64,000 bases of DNA from Pedobacter sp. PF22-3 (GCF_026239555.1 NZ_JAPIVP010000001.1:186001-250000), one strand, 5' to 3'. Shown: positions 53,544 to 62,542, counted from the first letter of the stretch. Numbers and translations: made by a program. Notes: generated by a model not told the origin, from the sequence alone.

Positions 53544-54219
53544 TCATTAAGATCCTTTTCAGTTGTTCCATTCCATTCACCGCATTTTGTTCAATCGTAA
53601 TTACATTATGGTAGCGCTTAACATCTGGAGTTTTTGGATCGATGATGTATTTCTTGACCTCACGAGGTACGAAATCGATAAGTCCGGCTGCCGGATAAAC
53701 AGCTAGAGAAGTACCAATCAACACAAATAAATCGGCATTTCCACAAATTTTGGCCGCAACTTCGATCATCGGCACCGCTTCGCCAAACCAAACTACATGT
53801 GGCCGCAGTTGTGAACCGAACTCGCACAATTCACCCATTTTTATTTCTGAACCTGTAATGGGATAAGTTAAATGAGGTTTAAGGTCGGATTGTGACCGGG
53901 TAATTACGCCATGGAGGTGGGTAACTTTGGTAGAGCCTGCTCTTTCATGCAGATCATCGATATTCTGGGTAATGATTTCAATATCAAAATTATTTTCTAG
54001 CTCAGCCAGCAAATGGTGTGCCCGGTTAGGCATTGCAGCCAAAACCTGCTTTCTTCTTTCATTATAAAACGCTTGTACCAATTCCGGATTTCTTTCCCAG
54101 GCTTCAGGTGTAGCTACATCATATATATTGTAACCTTCCCACAAACCATCCGAATCCCTGAAAGTCTTTAATCCACTTTCGGCACTGATCCCTGCCCCTG
54201 TTAATACGACTAACTTCAT
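53536..54219 (-). CDS. Sir2-family NAD-dependent deacylase
   Basis: A 227-residue sirtuin. The NAD loop is TGAGISAESGLKTFRD (7-22), QNIDDLHERAG is at 85-95, and the catalytic His103 is in HLHG. Tyr52 and Arg55 (FYNERR) are the YxxR pair that marks SIRT5/CobB-type desuccinylases. Of the zinc cysteines only Cys132 is seen in the expected region, so the zinc ribbon is largely lost. It lies 6 nt after the BtuF-like gene and overlaps the PP-loop gene. Confidence 0.9.
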   Translation of the reverse strand: MKLVVLTGAGISAESGLKTFRDSDGLWEGYNIYDVATPEAWERNPELVQAFYNERRKQVLAAMPNRAHHLLAELENNFDIEIITQNIDDLHERAGSTKVTHLHGVITRSQSDLKPHLTYPITGSEIKMGELCEFGSQLRPHVVWFGEAVPMIEVAAKICGNADLFVLIGTSLAVYPAAGLIDFVPREVKKYIIDPKTPDVKRYHNVITIEQNAVNGMEQLKRILMNG

Positions 54220-54225
54220 AAAATA

Positions 54226-55167
54226 TTATACCGATTGGAATGATTGAACGGACTGAGCATGATTGATAAACTTCTTCGCAATATTCTCATCAGCCTTAAA
54301 AATATTGGGATGGAACATGCAAGCTAAAGCTTCAATACCTTCTACCAAAGTGCCAATACTTGGCTGTGTGAACATGTCAAAATCAGCAATGTAAACCTGG
54401 TTGTTTTTTACCGACTCCAAGTTATTCCAACCTGGTTTTGATGTAAGGAGTTCCATTTCTTCCAGGCTTCTTTTTTGGTCGAAGCCACAAGGCGCAATAA
54501 CCAATACTTCTGGATTATACTTTATTATCTTTTCCCATGGCGTAACGATGGAATCGCCCGCAGGATTAGAAAGCATATCTACACCGCCGGCAGCAGCAAT
54601 CTGAAAAGGAATCCAATGTCCACAGTTGTAAATCGGCTCGATCCATTCCATCAGCATCACCCTTTTTAATGGTGATTTATTTTGACGTAGTTTATCTAAA
54701 ATCTGATCGGTTTTCTGCTGTAAGCCTGCCAGGTAACTAAAAGCTACTTCTTCTTTTCCCAAAGCTTTGGCAATGGTAATGGCGCATTCAAAAACATCCT
54801 GCAGATTATTGGGCGAAAGCGGAACCAAAGTTGGCTGCTTACTTAGCTTCATTACAGCGGTTTCGGTACAAACGGTATCAATGTTGCAAACTTCGCAAAT
54901 GTCCTGTGTGAAAACCACATCAGGTGCAATGCTTTCTAAAAGCGCATCATCTACCCAATACAGGCTTTTACCCTGCGCTTTGGAAGCCGAAAAAATCCGG
55001 TCGATTTCTACACTGGAATAGTTTTTACCTTCCAGGATACAGCGCACAACTTTCGGTTGATCAGCGGCCTCCTTCGGACATTCGAAGGTTACCCCATGCA
55101 GGTAATCCTGAAGGCCCATATCGTATATCATTTTGGTGGCGGCAGGTAAAAAGGAAACAACTTTCAT
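54226..55167 (-). CDS. cobalamin-binding periplasmic protein-like (BtuF family), no signal peptide
   Basis: A 313-residue substrate-binding protein-like fold of the BtuF/Fe-B12 class. It opens with VVSFLPAATKMIYDMGLQDY, typical of the mature BtuF N-terminus (RIVSLSPAATE), and continues with VTFECP, APDVVFTQDICEVC and LVPLSPNNLQDVF. The normal Sec signal or lipobox is absent: the chain starts straight into the first strand, so it is either cytoplasmic or misassigned at the start; no upstream start was found. B12 binding is inferred from family and locus. Confidence 0.82.
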   Translation of the reverse strand: MKVVSFLPAATKMIYDMGLQDYLHGVTFECPKEAADQPKVVRCILEGKNYSSVEIDRIFSASKAQGKSLYWVDDALLESIAPDVVFTQDICEVCNIDTVCTETAVMKLSKQPTLVPLSPNNLQDVFECAITIAKALGKEEVAFSYLAGLQQKTDQILDKLRQNKSPLKRVMLMEWIEPIYNCGHWIPFQIAAAGGVDMLSNPAGDSIVTPWEKIIKYNPEVLVIAPCGFDQKRSLEEMELLTSKPGWNNLESVKNNQVYIADFDMFTQPSIGTLVEGIEALACMFHPNIFKADENIAKKFINHAQSVQSFQSV

Positions 55168-55218
55168 TTGGATGTAAAATGTAATAGGTAAAATGGAATT
55201 GATTTTCTAAGTTAAAAA

Positions 55219-55252
55219 AAATCCTCTTTTGAATTGAATCAAAAGAGGATTT
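55219..55252. terminator. terminator between the DUF6580 and BtuF-like genes
   Basis: AAATCCTCTTTTGA/TCAAAAGAGGATTT is a perfect 14-bp stem with a 6-nt loop and long A tract. It separates two minus-strand units and could leave the BtuF-like block with its own promoter. Confidence 0.85.
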
Positions 55253-55289
55253 CTGTTTATTTTTTGTTGGTTAGCCACCAATCACTTAA

Positions 55290-55880
55290 TTATAACTTTT
55301 GCGTTTGCAGCTTTAATACCGGGTATTTTGCTTTCAAGATTTCGAAAGCTCCGAAAAGTAATGCGCCATAAATTACCGTTCCTTCCAAGAACCTGATCTC
55401 GAATGGAATGGCTTTGACTAAACAAGCCCAAAAACCAGCTAAATCTTGCGTAAAGGCTGGGTTTTTAAACCAAACACCAATATCGCTCACAATCCAGTGG
55501 ATTAAAACAATTACAAGTGTTGAGGCCAATAAATTCACCACATTAACTTTTTTAAGCAATACCCGACCTACTAATACCATTAAAGCGAATGCAATGTAAG
55601 TCCAATACCAGCCCTCGTAAAGAAAGCCGCTGCTGTATTTACTGAAAATAGTAATAGACAAAATGAAATCGCTTAAAAACAAACTCAATATCGGAAAAGC
55701 GAAAGCTTTAAGATGATCTTTAAAATAGGCACCACCAAATAAAGCAACAGCTCCGATTGAAGAGAAATTAGCGAATTTCAATTCATCCGAATTAAATGTT
55801 ACCAGCAAACGGAAAGCCGTTATGGCCAATATCATTAAGAGCAATATTAAGGTGCGTGGATTAAATTTTAAATGAGACAT
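55290..55880 (-). CDS. DUF6580-like small membrane protein
   Basis: A 196-residue protein with five or six transmembrane helices, beginning RTLILLLMILAITAFRLLVT, with FSSIGAVALFGGAYFKDHLK and LSLFLSDFIL as family-typical segments. It resembles DUF6580, and its size and helix count are like the substrate-specific (S) components of ECF transporters. It lies 40 nt downstream of a BtuB-like receptor in a riboswitch-led unit, so a role in corrinoid uptake across the inner membrane is possible but unproven. Confidence 0.78.
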   Translation of the reverse strand: MSHLKFNPRTLILLLMILAITAFRLLVTFNSDELKFANFSSIGAVALFGGAYFKDHLKAFAFPILSLFLSDFILSITIFSKYSSGFLYEGWYWTYIAFALMVLVGRVLLKKVNVVNLLASTLVIVLIHWIVSDIGVWFKNPAFTQDLAGFWACLVKAIPFEIRFLEGTVIYGALLFGAFEILKAKYPVLKLQTQKL

Positions 55881-55920
55881 TTTATTTTGGTTAATATATA
55901 TGCTGCAAAGTTAAATTTTA

Positions 55921-57789
55921 TTAGTGTATATTAAAAATTACGCCTGTATTAAAGTTGAAACCTAAGCTATTGTAACCAATTATCTCATTGTATTTTTTAT
56001 TCAGGATATTTTTAGCATCAAAGAACAGTTTTACGCTTTTTTTAGCAAGAGCATATTCGGCATAAGCATTTAACAATTGATAAGCAGGTAAATTATCGAC
56101 TGTATAAGTTGTAAAATTACCATCGGTGCGTTTGCCAAAATAACGGTAATTTGCACTCACATATAAATTGCTGGTAGCCTGTGCACCTGCAGTAATCCCA
56201 AATGTATGTTTTGGTCTGCGGAAAAGATAATTGGCAATTGCATTATCAACAAAGTTAAATTCATTACCTTCCACATAAGCATAATAACCGTTAATATTAA
56301 ACACAATGAATTTAACAGCTGGCTCAACTTCAAAACCTTTGGTTTTCTGACTTACCTGATTAATGTATCCGTTAGGGTAAGCATAAATAATTGCATCGGT
56401 TAAATCACGTTTGTAACCTGCTAAACGCAAGCTAAATTTATCATCAGCAAAGCTAAAATTAACACCTGCTTCATAATTCTGAGATTTTTCAGGTTTTAAA
56501 TCTAAGTTAGCACCAAATTGTCCAAAAAGCATGTTTAAAGTTGGCACCTTGAATGCTGTTGAAACCGTTCCGAACAGTTTTATTTCCTTAATGATGTTAA
56601 TACTTGGAGTAATTGAATATGTATAGTTTTCGCCATATTGCTCATGTTTATTGTAACGTCCGCCAACTTCCAGGTTAAATACACTTAAATCGTGTAAGAA
56701 TAATGAAGTATAAGCAGCAAAAATATTGGTTTCAGGTTTATTCGTTGCTGATGATAATTTCATCACACGGTTGTCGATACCGACCAACAAATCCAGTTTA
56801 TTGCCTAATTTCTGGTTGTAGAACAAATCCAATACTGATACCCTGCCTTCGTTAACGCTAGGATACTGGCTGTGCGCATCATTCCGGGTACTTTCAAAGC
56901 TGTAGTTTAAAGTTACTTTACCAGTAGCAAACTCATATTTAGCATTGGTACCTGCAGCAAAGTTTTTCAAGATTGAATAATTATTTGCATCAGTAAATGC
57001 ACCACCATCGAACTGGTAATTACCGTAATAGTAACGTACAAATGGATTTACAGAGAAATGATTATCCAGCTTAATTCCGAAATTTGCATTTAAAGCATCG
57101 GTTTTGAAGCCATCTTTATCAAATACGGATGTATTTCCCACCGGATTAGCTGCCTCAGAAATTCCATCCGTTTTATGATGAGTATAGTTAATATTATAAG
57201 AAAATCCTTCAACTCCACCGTTTAAACCAATGGTTCCTTTGTATGTTTCGTAGCTACCTGCACTGGCCACACCATAAATGGTATTCCCTTTTGGACCACC
57301 TTTTTTAGTGATGATATTGATTACCCCTGCAACCGCATCAGAACCATAAATGGTAGACTGTCCGCCTCTTAAAATTTCGATGTGATCGATCTGATCAATT
57401 GAAATCAATCTTAAATCGAATGCACCTCCGTTTCCTGAAGGATCGTTCTGTACGATACCATCAATCAAAACTATTGAATAAGCACTCCCTGCACCTCTAA
57501 AAAACACCGATTTGTTTAATCCGGGATTGCTGCTAGCACCTGCCACAATAATTCCGGCCTGTTCGCTAATAAGTTCGGGCAATGATTTACCGTTACTGCG
57601 CTCCAATACTTCGCGACTGATAATGGTAACCACTTTTCCGGTCTGCGATTGTTTCTGGTCATTTTTGGTTGCAGAAATGACAACATCTTTGAGCTGCAAA
57701 CTGTCTTGAGTTTGCGCATTAGCCACCTGGCTAATCATTAACTGTGCGAGCCCCAGCCCTGCTACAGTTAGCATACTTTTTTTGTTCAT
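55921..57789 (-). CDS. btuB: BtuB-like TonB-dependent cobalamin receptor
   Basis: A 622-residue TonB-dependent receptor. Signal peptide 1-26 (LTVAGLGLAQLMISQVANAQ). The plug domain begins LKDVVISATKN, with IDHIEILRGGQSTIYGSDAV and INIITKKGG. A 22-stranded barrel follows, ending FNFNTGVIFNIH. ATG 57789 follows the conserved leader and a cobalamin riboswitch. An upstream frame to 57816 crosses the leader hairpin and is not used. Confidence 0.92.
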   Translation of the reverse strand: MNKKSMLTVAGLGLAQLMISQVANAQTQDSLQLKDVVISATKNDQKQSQTGKVVTIISREVLERSNGKSLPELISEQAGIIVAGASSNPGLNKSVFFRGAGSAYSIVLIDGIVQNDPSGNGGAFDLRLISIDQIDHIEILRGGQSTIYGSDAVAGVINIITKKGGPKGNTIYGVASAGSYETYKGTIGLNGGVEGFSYNINYTHHKTDGISEAANPVGNTSVFDKDGFKTDALNANFGIKLDNHFSVNPFVRYYYGNYQFDGGAFTDANNYSILKNFAAGTNAKYEFATGKVTLNYSFESTRNDAHSQYPSVNEGRVSVLDLFYNQKLGNKLDLLVGIDNRVMKLSSATNKPETNIFAAYTSLFLHDLSVFNLEVGGRYNKHEQYGENYTYSITPSINIIKEIKLFGTVSTAFKVPTLNMLFGQFGANLDLKPEKSQNYEAGVNFSFADDKFSLRLAGYKRDLTDAIIYAYPNGYINQVSQKTKGFEVEPAVKFIVFNINGYYAYVEGNEFNFVDNAIANYLFRRPKHTFGITAGAQATSNLYVSANYRYFGKRTDGNFTTYTVDNLPAYQLLNAYAEYALAKKSVKLFFDAKNILNKKYNEIIGYNSLGFNFNTGVIFNIH

Positions 57790-57794
57790 TTGAT

Positions 57795-57811
57795 TGTGAG
57801 TTTTGCCCACA
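57795..57811 (-). promoter_or_regulatory. start-proximal hairpin in the btuB leader
   Basis: On the mRNA, TGTGGG-caaaa-CTCACA forms a 6-bp stem ending 5 nt before the ATG. The same stem with a different loop occurs at the same distance before the second receptor. It probably covers the ribosome-binding region and is part of the riboswitch expression platform. Confidence 0.55.
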
Positions 57812-57865
57812 GCCAACAGATAAGAAAAGGAAATGAAAATACGAACAACGTTAATATCTCAATCC

Positions 57866-57887
57866 TAGCTTCAATCCCCGAAAGCTA
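57866..57887 (-). promoter_or_regulatory. second leader hairpin shared by both receptors
   Basis: TAGCTT (57866-57871) and AAGCTA (57882-57887) pair around a 10-nt loop. The same stem is at 62595-62616. It lies between the aptamer and the start codon and is not long enough to be a terminator. Confidence 0.5.
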
Positions 57888-57899
57888 TGAAATTAAACG

Positions 57900-58075
57900 C
57901 TAAAGGCAGGTCTTCTGACTTACTCCTGTTTTTTCTGTCTTCCCGCCCAGTAGTTAATTAAGCAGTGACTTATAGATTGAAAAAACATTATAGAGCTTAC
58001 AGCTGCGGGACAGTTACAGATTTACACTGTATTCCTTTTTAATTCCGGGTGTAAAACTGGAAACCAAAAGCGCCG
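57900..58075 (-). promoter_or_regulatory. cobalamin riboswitch upstream of btuB
   Basis: Read on the minus strand this shows the B12 aptamer core: GGAATACAGTGTAAATCTGT, AACTGTCCCGCAGCTGTAAG, AAGTCACTG, CTGGGCGGGAAG and a closing GTAAGTCAGAAGACCTGCC. It lies 111 nt upstream of the btuB ATG. Expression should fall when adenosylcobalamin or another cobalamin binds. Confidence 0.93.
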
Positions 58076-58165
58076 CAAAGGTAGTAAAAAGAGTACAACA
58101 AAAATAAAATATGAAAGTTGTTGAATTTAGTTTTTCAAAGCCTGTTAAAAACAATATAAATGAAA

Positions 58166-58188
58166 AAGGCCTGCACCAGGCAGACCTT
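58166..58188 (-). terminator. terminator after the PKD lipoprotein gene
   Basis: AAGGTCTGC/GCAGGCCTT with one G-T pair and a 5-nt loop is followed by TTTTC on the minus strand. It separates the first riboswitch operon from the next riboswitch. Confidence 0.75.
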
Positions 58189-58223
58189 CATATTGAGCTG
58201 TTATTTATAGGTAGATAGTAATT

Positions 58224-59345
58224 TTATTTGATCCCTAAATCAACCGCACCTTTAACTTCGGTAGAAATTTCACCTAAACTACCTGCATCGGCATTTTGTC
58301 CGGTGTAAATTTTCACGAAATCAATTGTTTTCAGATCCACTTTACTTCCATTTTTATCAACCGCCCAAGATAAGTCGAAGCTGTTATATAAGTTGGTTTT
58401 GTAATCATCGCCAGTAGAATAGCTATCGGTATAACCCCAGTCAAAAGGAGAACTGATTATAATGCTACCTACTTTACCTGTTGATGGCGGTAGCAAAGTT
58501 CCCTTAAAAGTTATATTTTCCTGATTTGCAGCAAACTCAGGATAAAAATTGTGTTTATGAAAATTGTTAACCTTTACTTCGCCACTGTTTCCCTGGTTAT
58601 CTTTCCAGCTTACATTGGCAAATGCTTTAGGGTTGGTATAGGTAATCTCGTAATTTTTAATGGTGTTTGTTTTGGCATATTCACTTCCATCCAGTTCATA
58701 CCATTCATCATCGGCAAGGCCATTACCATTGCTATCCTGACTAACCATTACAATGCCGGGCTCTGAAAAATGATACGGTGCACCTGACGGATTACCATAG
58801 ATGGCCAGATCGTTACCCGTGTTATTTACTACGGAATGATCAAAGCCAAAAATGATGTAGCCACCAAAACCACCTAAAGAGATCAGGTTCGTGGTACTTC
58901 CAATTAATTTCTGTGCTTGTTCTGGTTTACCTAGTGTTTCATTCACAAACTGACCTGGTGCAGGTAGATAATCCAGGATCCGGCTGATAAATTTGCTGCT
59001 ATTTGGGGTAATCTCGACCACCGGAACCGGAACAGTGATAGTATAGGTATGTGTAAATTCGCCAGCTTCATTATAACCTTTATATGCCAAAATATAGGTG
59101 CCAGCTTTTGCCGCCGCAAAGTTAAAGTTGTATACTGTGCTTACTACTTTACCATCTAATTTCCATTCGTGTTGAAAAGCTTGTCCGTTATTTGTACCCG
59201 CACTAAAAGTAGTTGCTACGGCTACTTTAGCTTGTAAAGCATCTGCCTTAATCAGTAAATTTACATCAGGAGCCATTTGTTTATCTTTTTTGCAACTAAA
59301 TAGGAACAGGCAGAAAAGCAAGGCATAGCTTATTGATTTTTTCAT
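58224..59345 (-). CDS. PKD-domain surface lipoprotein of the B12 locus
   Basis: A 373-residue lipoprotein (lipobox FLFSC, Cys18) with a PKD/Ig-like domain at about 30-110 (AGTYILAYKGYNEAGEFTHT). A larger all-beta domain follows (LISLGGFGGYIIFGFDHSVV, NDLAIYGNPSGAPYHFSEPG, DDEWYELDGSEY). Its place 18 nt after a BtuG-like gene suggests an outer-membrane B12 capture or accessory role, perhaps similar in purpose to BtuH, but I cannot assign it to that family. Confidence 0.75.
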   Translation of the reverse strand: MKKSISYALLFCLFLFSCKKDKQMAPDVNLLIKADALQAKVAVATTFSAGTNNGQAFQHEWKLDGKVVSTVYNFNFAAAKAGTYILAYKGYNEAGEFTHTYTITVPVPVVEITPNSSKFISRILDYLPAPGQFVNETLGKPEQAQKLIGSTTNLISLGGFGGYIIFGFDHSVVNNTGNDLAIYGNPSGAPYHFSEPGIVMVSQDSNGNGLADDEWYELDGSEYAKTNTIKNYEITYTNPKAFANVSWKDNQGNSGEVKVNNFHKHNFYPEFAANQENITFKGTLLPPSTGKVGSIIISSPFDWGYTDSYSTGDDYKTNLYNSFDLSWAVDKNGSKVDLKTIDFVKIYTGQNADAGSLGEISTEVKGAVDLGIK

Positions 59346-59363
59346 TTTTTGTGTGTTGGTATG

Positions 59364-60467
59364 TTATTTAAATAAGAATGTAATGTGTGCCGGAATATCA
59401 CCAGTGGTGAACGTAAACTTCCTTTTCCCTGCTTTATCAAAACAGTAAATGGTGCCCGGTGTAACATAATCTCTGGCATCGGTCACAAAAACATCTCCCG
59501 ATGTAGAATCTACAGCAATACCGTAAGGAAGCGTAATCAAAGCCTCTGTACCATCGGTTATAAAATTGTTGCTCGCAACCGTTTCATCTTTTACATTAAG
59601 TTTTAGGTAGGTTGACTTTGAAGTACTGTAGCTGTAAGAAAACAGGTAGGCATCATCTTCATTAATCCAAAAATCGCTAACCGGGATATTGAAGTTCTTT
59701 TTAACGGCATCAGTCTTAGTGTCAATTACATAAAGAGAAGAAGCTATAGCTGCATAATCACCTCTTGAGGTTACATATACATCGCCGTATTTATCGGCTT
59801 TTAAGTGGTGCAGGTTAATGGCTACATCAATCTTTTTTATTTCGGTATTGGTAGTTAAGTCAATTACCGATACTGTTCTGTCGTAATTTGGATAGTTATA
59901 ACCGCCTGAGTTGGCCACATACAGTTTATTGCCTACAACCGCCATTTCTTCAGGTTGGTTACCCACCATGATTTTAGATTTAATGGTGCTTAAAGCGGTA
60001 GTATCAACCATGGCTACGTAGCCATCGTAAGAGGTGATGTAAGCAAAGTTCTTATAGAAGGTTACATATCGTGGGTTATTGATATCCAATTTGGCTACCT
60101 GCCTGGCATTGCTGGCGTTTAAGATTTCAACCTTATTGCTTCCATTTATCACCACGTACATTTTGGCACCATAAATTTTAATATCGTTACCTACATCACC
60201 AAGCCCTAAAGTAACAGTTGGGTTAGCGGCACCAAATATATTCCTGGTGTATTTACCATCATCATAGCTATAATAATCTAACGATGATTTGTTAGAACCC
60301 CAGTTTGCTTCATTTAAAACATATAAGCCTTTTACTGTTAACGATGGAGTTTTGGCCCCTTGTTCCGAATCTTCACCTACCGGAGTATCCTTTCTACAGG
60401 CAAATGCAAGGGCAGTTAAAAGCAAAAATCCTGTGAGTTTAAAAAAATGTTGTAATTGGTGTTTCAT
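59364..60467 (-). CDS. btuG: BtuG-like cobalamin-binding beta-propeller lipoprotein
   Basis: A 367-residue lipoprotein (lipobox ALAFAC, Cys24) with a seven-bladed YncE-like beta-propeller. It opens GLYVLNEANWGSNKSSLDYY and continues LGDVGNDIKIYGAKMYVVIN and NKVEILNA, the pattern I recall for Bacteroides BtuG. BtuG sits on BtuB outside the cell and captures B12 with very high affinity. It follows the receptor gene by 19 nt, the usual BtuB-BtuG order. Assignment is from memory of the family and from context. Confidence 0.82.
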   Translation of the reverse strand: MKHQLQHFFKLTGFLLLTALAFACRKDTPVGEDSEQGAKTPSLTVKGLYVLNEANWGSNKSSLDYYSYDDGKYTRNIFGAANPTVTLGLGDVGNDIKIYGAKMYVVINGSNKVEILNASNARQVAKLDINNPRYVTFYKNFAYITSYDGYVAMVDTTALSTIKSKIMVGNQPEEMAVVGNKLYVANSGGYNYPNYDRTVSVIDLTTNTEIKKIDVAINLHHLKADKYGDVYVTSRGDYAAIASSLYVIDTKTDAVKKNFNIPVSDFWINEDDAYLFSYSYSTSKSTYLKLNVKDETVASNNFITDGTEALITLPYGIAVDSTSGDVFVTDARDYVTPGTIYCFDKAGKRKFTFTTGDIPAHITFLFK

Positions 60468-60486
60468 ATTTTGATATTAAATTGGT

Positions 60487-62520
60487 TTAAAAATTAGTGG
60501 ATAAAGTAAAACGGTAGTTTCGACCCGGCATCGGATAATTCAGTACCACATCGTAATACTGGTTAAAAACATTATTGATTTCAGCATTGAAAAAGAACCT
60601 TGTTTGTTGGCAAACGAAATTTACACCAACGGCTAAATCGTGCGTATACCAGGGTTTAACATAGTTAGCCGCGATATTAGCTTTTTGGCTATACCTTTCG
60701 CCGGTGTAGATGTAGCTATAATTAAATACCAAGTTTTTATAATCAATACCAAACCTTGCAGATCCACTGTGAACAGGGATGTAAGGGATCTGATCACCGT
60801 ACCGAAAAGCAGTTGCACTAATATCTATTGCCTGTTCGTAAGTATAGTTGGCATTTGCTTTCAACTTTAGCTGGGCAGCCAAATCCCAAACAGTTTGAAT
60901 ATTGGTTTCGAAACCTTTAATCTGCACGCGATCGAGGTTAACCATTGTCCACCGGCCTAAATTATTACCCGGAATGGCTACAATCTTATCTTTTACCAGA
61001 TTATAATAGGCATCAGCTTGAATAGATAAATAAGCCAAATGCTTACCATTTGATGTATGTCCGTAAGTAAAGCCTAAGTCGTACTGATTGGTATATTCGG
61101 GTTTAAGTTTGGTATTGCCAATAAATGTATAATAGAGATCGTTAAAAGTTGGCATCCGGAAAATAGATTTGTAAAAACTGCGAATGCGGAAATCTTTGGT
61201 TTGGAGCGGTTGCCAAGAGGCCATTAAACTCGGTGTATATTCTTGCCTGTTGGCAGATTGATCACCGTTTTTAACCTGCTCCGCAATCAGGGTTGCTAAA
61301 ATATTGCCTTGTATGATTAATCTGTTTAAGTTTAAGGCACTGGCAAACGCCACTAAACCAGTATTGCGGCTTGGGTAAGCAAAATCGTATAAATTGGCAT
61401 TCAGTCTTTGTAAACTGTAGTCTGTGGCGAGGGAAAGCTCCCAGATATTCGATATTTTATACAGATTGACTGCAGAAATGTACCATTCGGTTTCGGTATA
61501 GCGATTGTCCAAACAGCCATTTTGTATTTTAAATTCCGGATCGAGGTAATGCATAAAACTGTACGCATACTTCGTATTGAACATAAAATTGTAGCGTGCA
61601 CTTTTTTTATTTTGGTATGAAGCCTGAACAAAACTATTATTATCCCATTGGCGTTGCGTAAAGGTAAACCTGTTCGAAACAATAGCTCCGGGCAATCCAC
61701 GGGCCGAATTGTAGTTATATAATTTAATGTTCCATTTACTGCTGTCGGGTAATAATCCAAACAAAGTAGCTTCTACCCTTGCCGATTTAACATCGCTATT
61801 GTTCCTGATAATGGTCGTGTCGTAAGCCAGTTCCCTATACCTGAACCTATATTTCCCATTTGATTCTAAATAGCTGACATCTACAAGGAAGGAAATTTTA
61901 TTGCTGATTTTTTGTTTATAACTGAGATTGGGATTAATTAATCCGAACGAACCAGTTTTAAAACTAGCGCCAAAACCATACTTTTTCCCGGAACTAAAAA
62001 TAGGTTGCGCAGTTTTGAGGTAAAGTGCGCTTGCTGCCGCAAAACCTCTGGCCGGCATTAGTAACTCGGGCTTCTGACCAACGTAAACGGCAATTTCTTC
62101 CAGATTATCTAACGAAAATTTGCCTAAATCTACCTGGCCATTTTGGGCATTACCCAACTGAACACCATCGTAAAATACAGCAGTATGGTTACTGCCCATG
62201 CTCCTTACATTAATGGTTTTTAAACCACCAATACCTCCGTAATCTTTTAATTGTACGCCCGCAAAATAACGTATGGCATCTGCAACCGACAGGCTGTTCA
62301 AGCGTTTTAATTCCGATCCGATGAGGATTTGAACCGGAGTTGGCGATAAGTTAATCCTTGAATTTTTATATTCAGTTATTTTAACTTCCTGAAGTTGATT
62401 AGCTTTTGCAGTATCTATCTGCGCAACAGAAATATTGGGCAAAAAAACACCAATACCCAATATGGATACAAAAGCAAAATAAAACCTGATGTTTAATAAA
62501 ACAACTGTAATTTTAATCAT
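60487..62520 (-). CDS. TonB-dependent receptor of the riboswitch-led B12 operon
   Basis: A 677-residue TonB-dependent receptor with signal peptide to about residue 33 (NISVAQ). The plug carries LQEVKITEYKNSRINLSPTP, INVRSMGSNHTAVFYDGVQL and LDNLEEIAVYVGQK. The barrel ends RNYRFTLSTNF. It is similar in plan to the second receptor but clearly diverged from it. It heads the operon with btuG and the PKD lipoprotein, under a cobalamin riboswitch, so cobalamin or a cobamide is its likely cargo. Confidence 0.88.
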   Translation of the reverse strand: MIKITVVLLNIRFYFAFVSILGIGVFLPNISVAQIDTAKANQLQEVKITEYKNSRINLSPTPVQILIGSELKRLNSLSVADAIRYFAGVQLKDYGGIGGLKTINVRSMGSNHTAVFYDGVQLGNAQNGQVDLGKFSLDNLEEIAVYVGQKPELLMPARGFAAASALYLKTAQPIFSSGKKYGFGASFKTGSFGLINPNLSYKQKISNKISFLVDVSYLESNGKYRFRYRELAYDTTIIRNNSDVKSARVEATLFGLLPDSSKWNIKLYNYNSARGLPGAIVSNRFTFTQRQWDNNSFVQASYQNKKSARYNFMFNTKYAYSFMHYLDPEFKIQNGCLDNRYTETEWYISAVNLYKISNIWELSLATDYSLQRLNANLYDFAYPSRNTGLVAFASALNLNRLIIQGNILATLIAEQVKNGDQSANRQEYTPSLMASWQPLQTKDFRIRSFYKSIFRMPTFNDLYYTFIGNTKLKPEYTNQYDLGFTYGHTSNGKHLAYLSIQADAYYNLVKDKIVAIPGNNLGRWTMVNLDRVQIKGFETNIQTVWDLAAQLKLKANANYTYEQAIDISATAFRYGDQIPYIPVHSGSARFGIDYKNLVFNYSYIYTGERYSQKANIAANYVKPWYTHDLAVGVNFVCQQTRFFFNAEINNVFNQYYDVVLNYPMPGRNYRFTLSTNF

Positions 62521-62525
62521 TTGAT

Positions 62526-62542
62526 TGTGAGTTTAACCCACA
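62526..62542 (-). promoter_or_regulatory. start-proximal hairpin in the receptor leader
   Basis: TGTGGG-ttaaa-CTCACA on the mRNA, ending 5 nt before the ATG, has the same stem and spacing as before btuB but a different loop. Confidence 0.55.
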
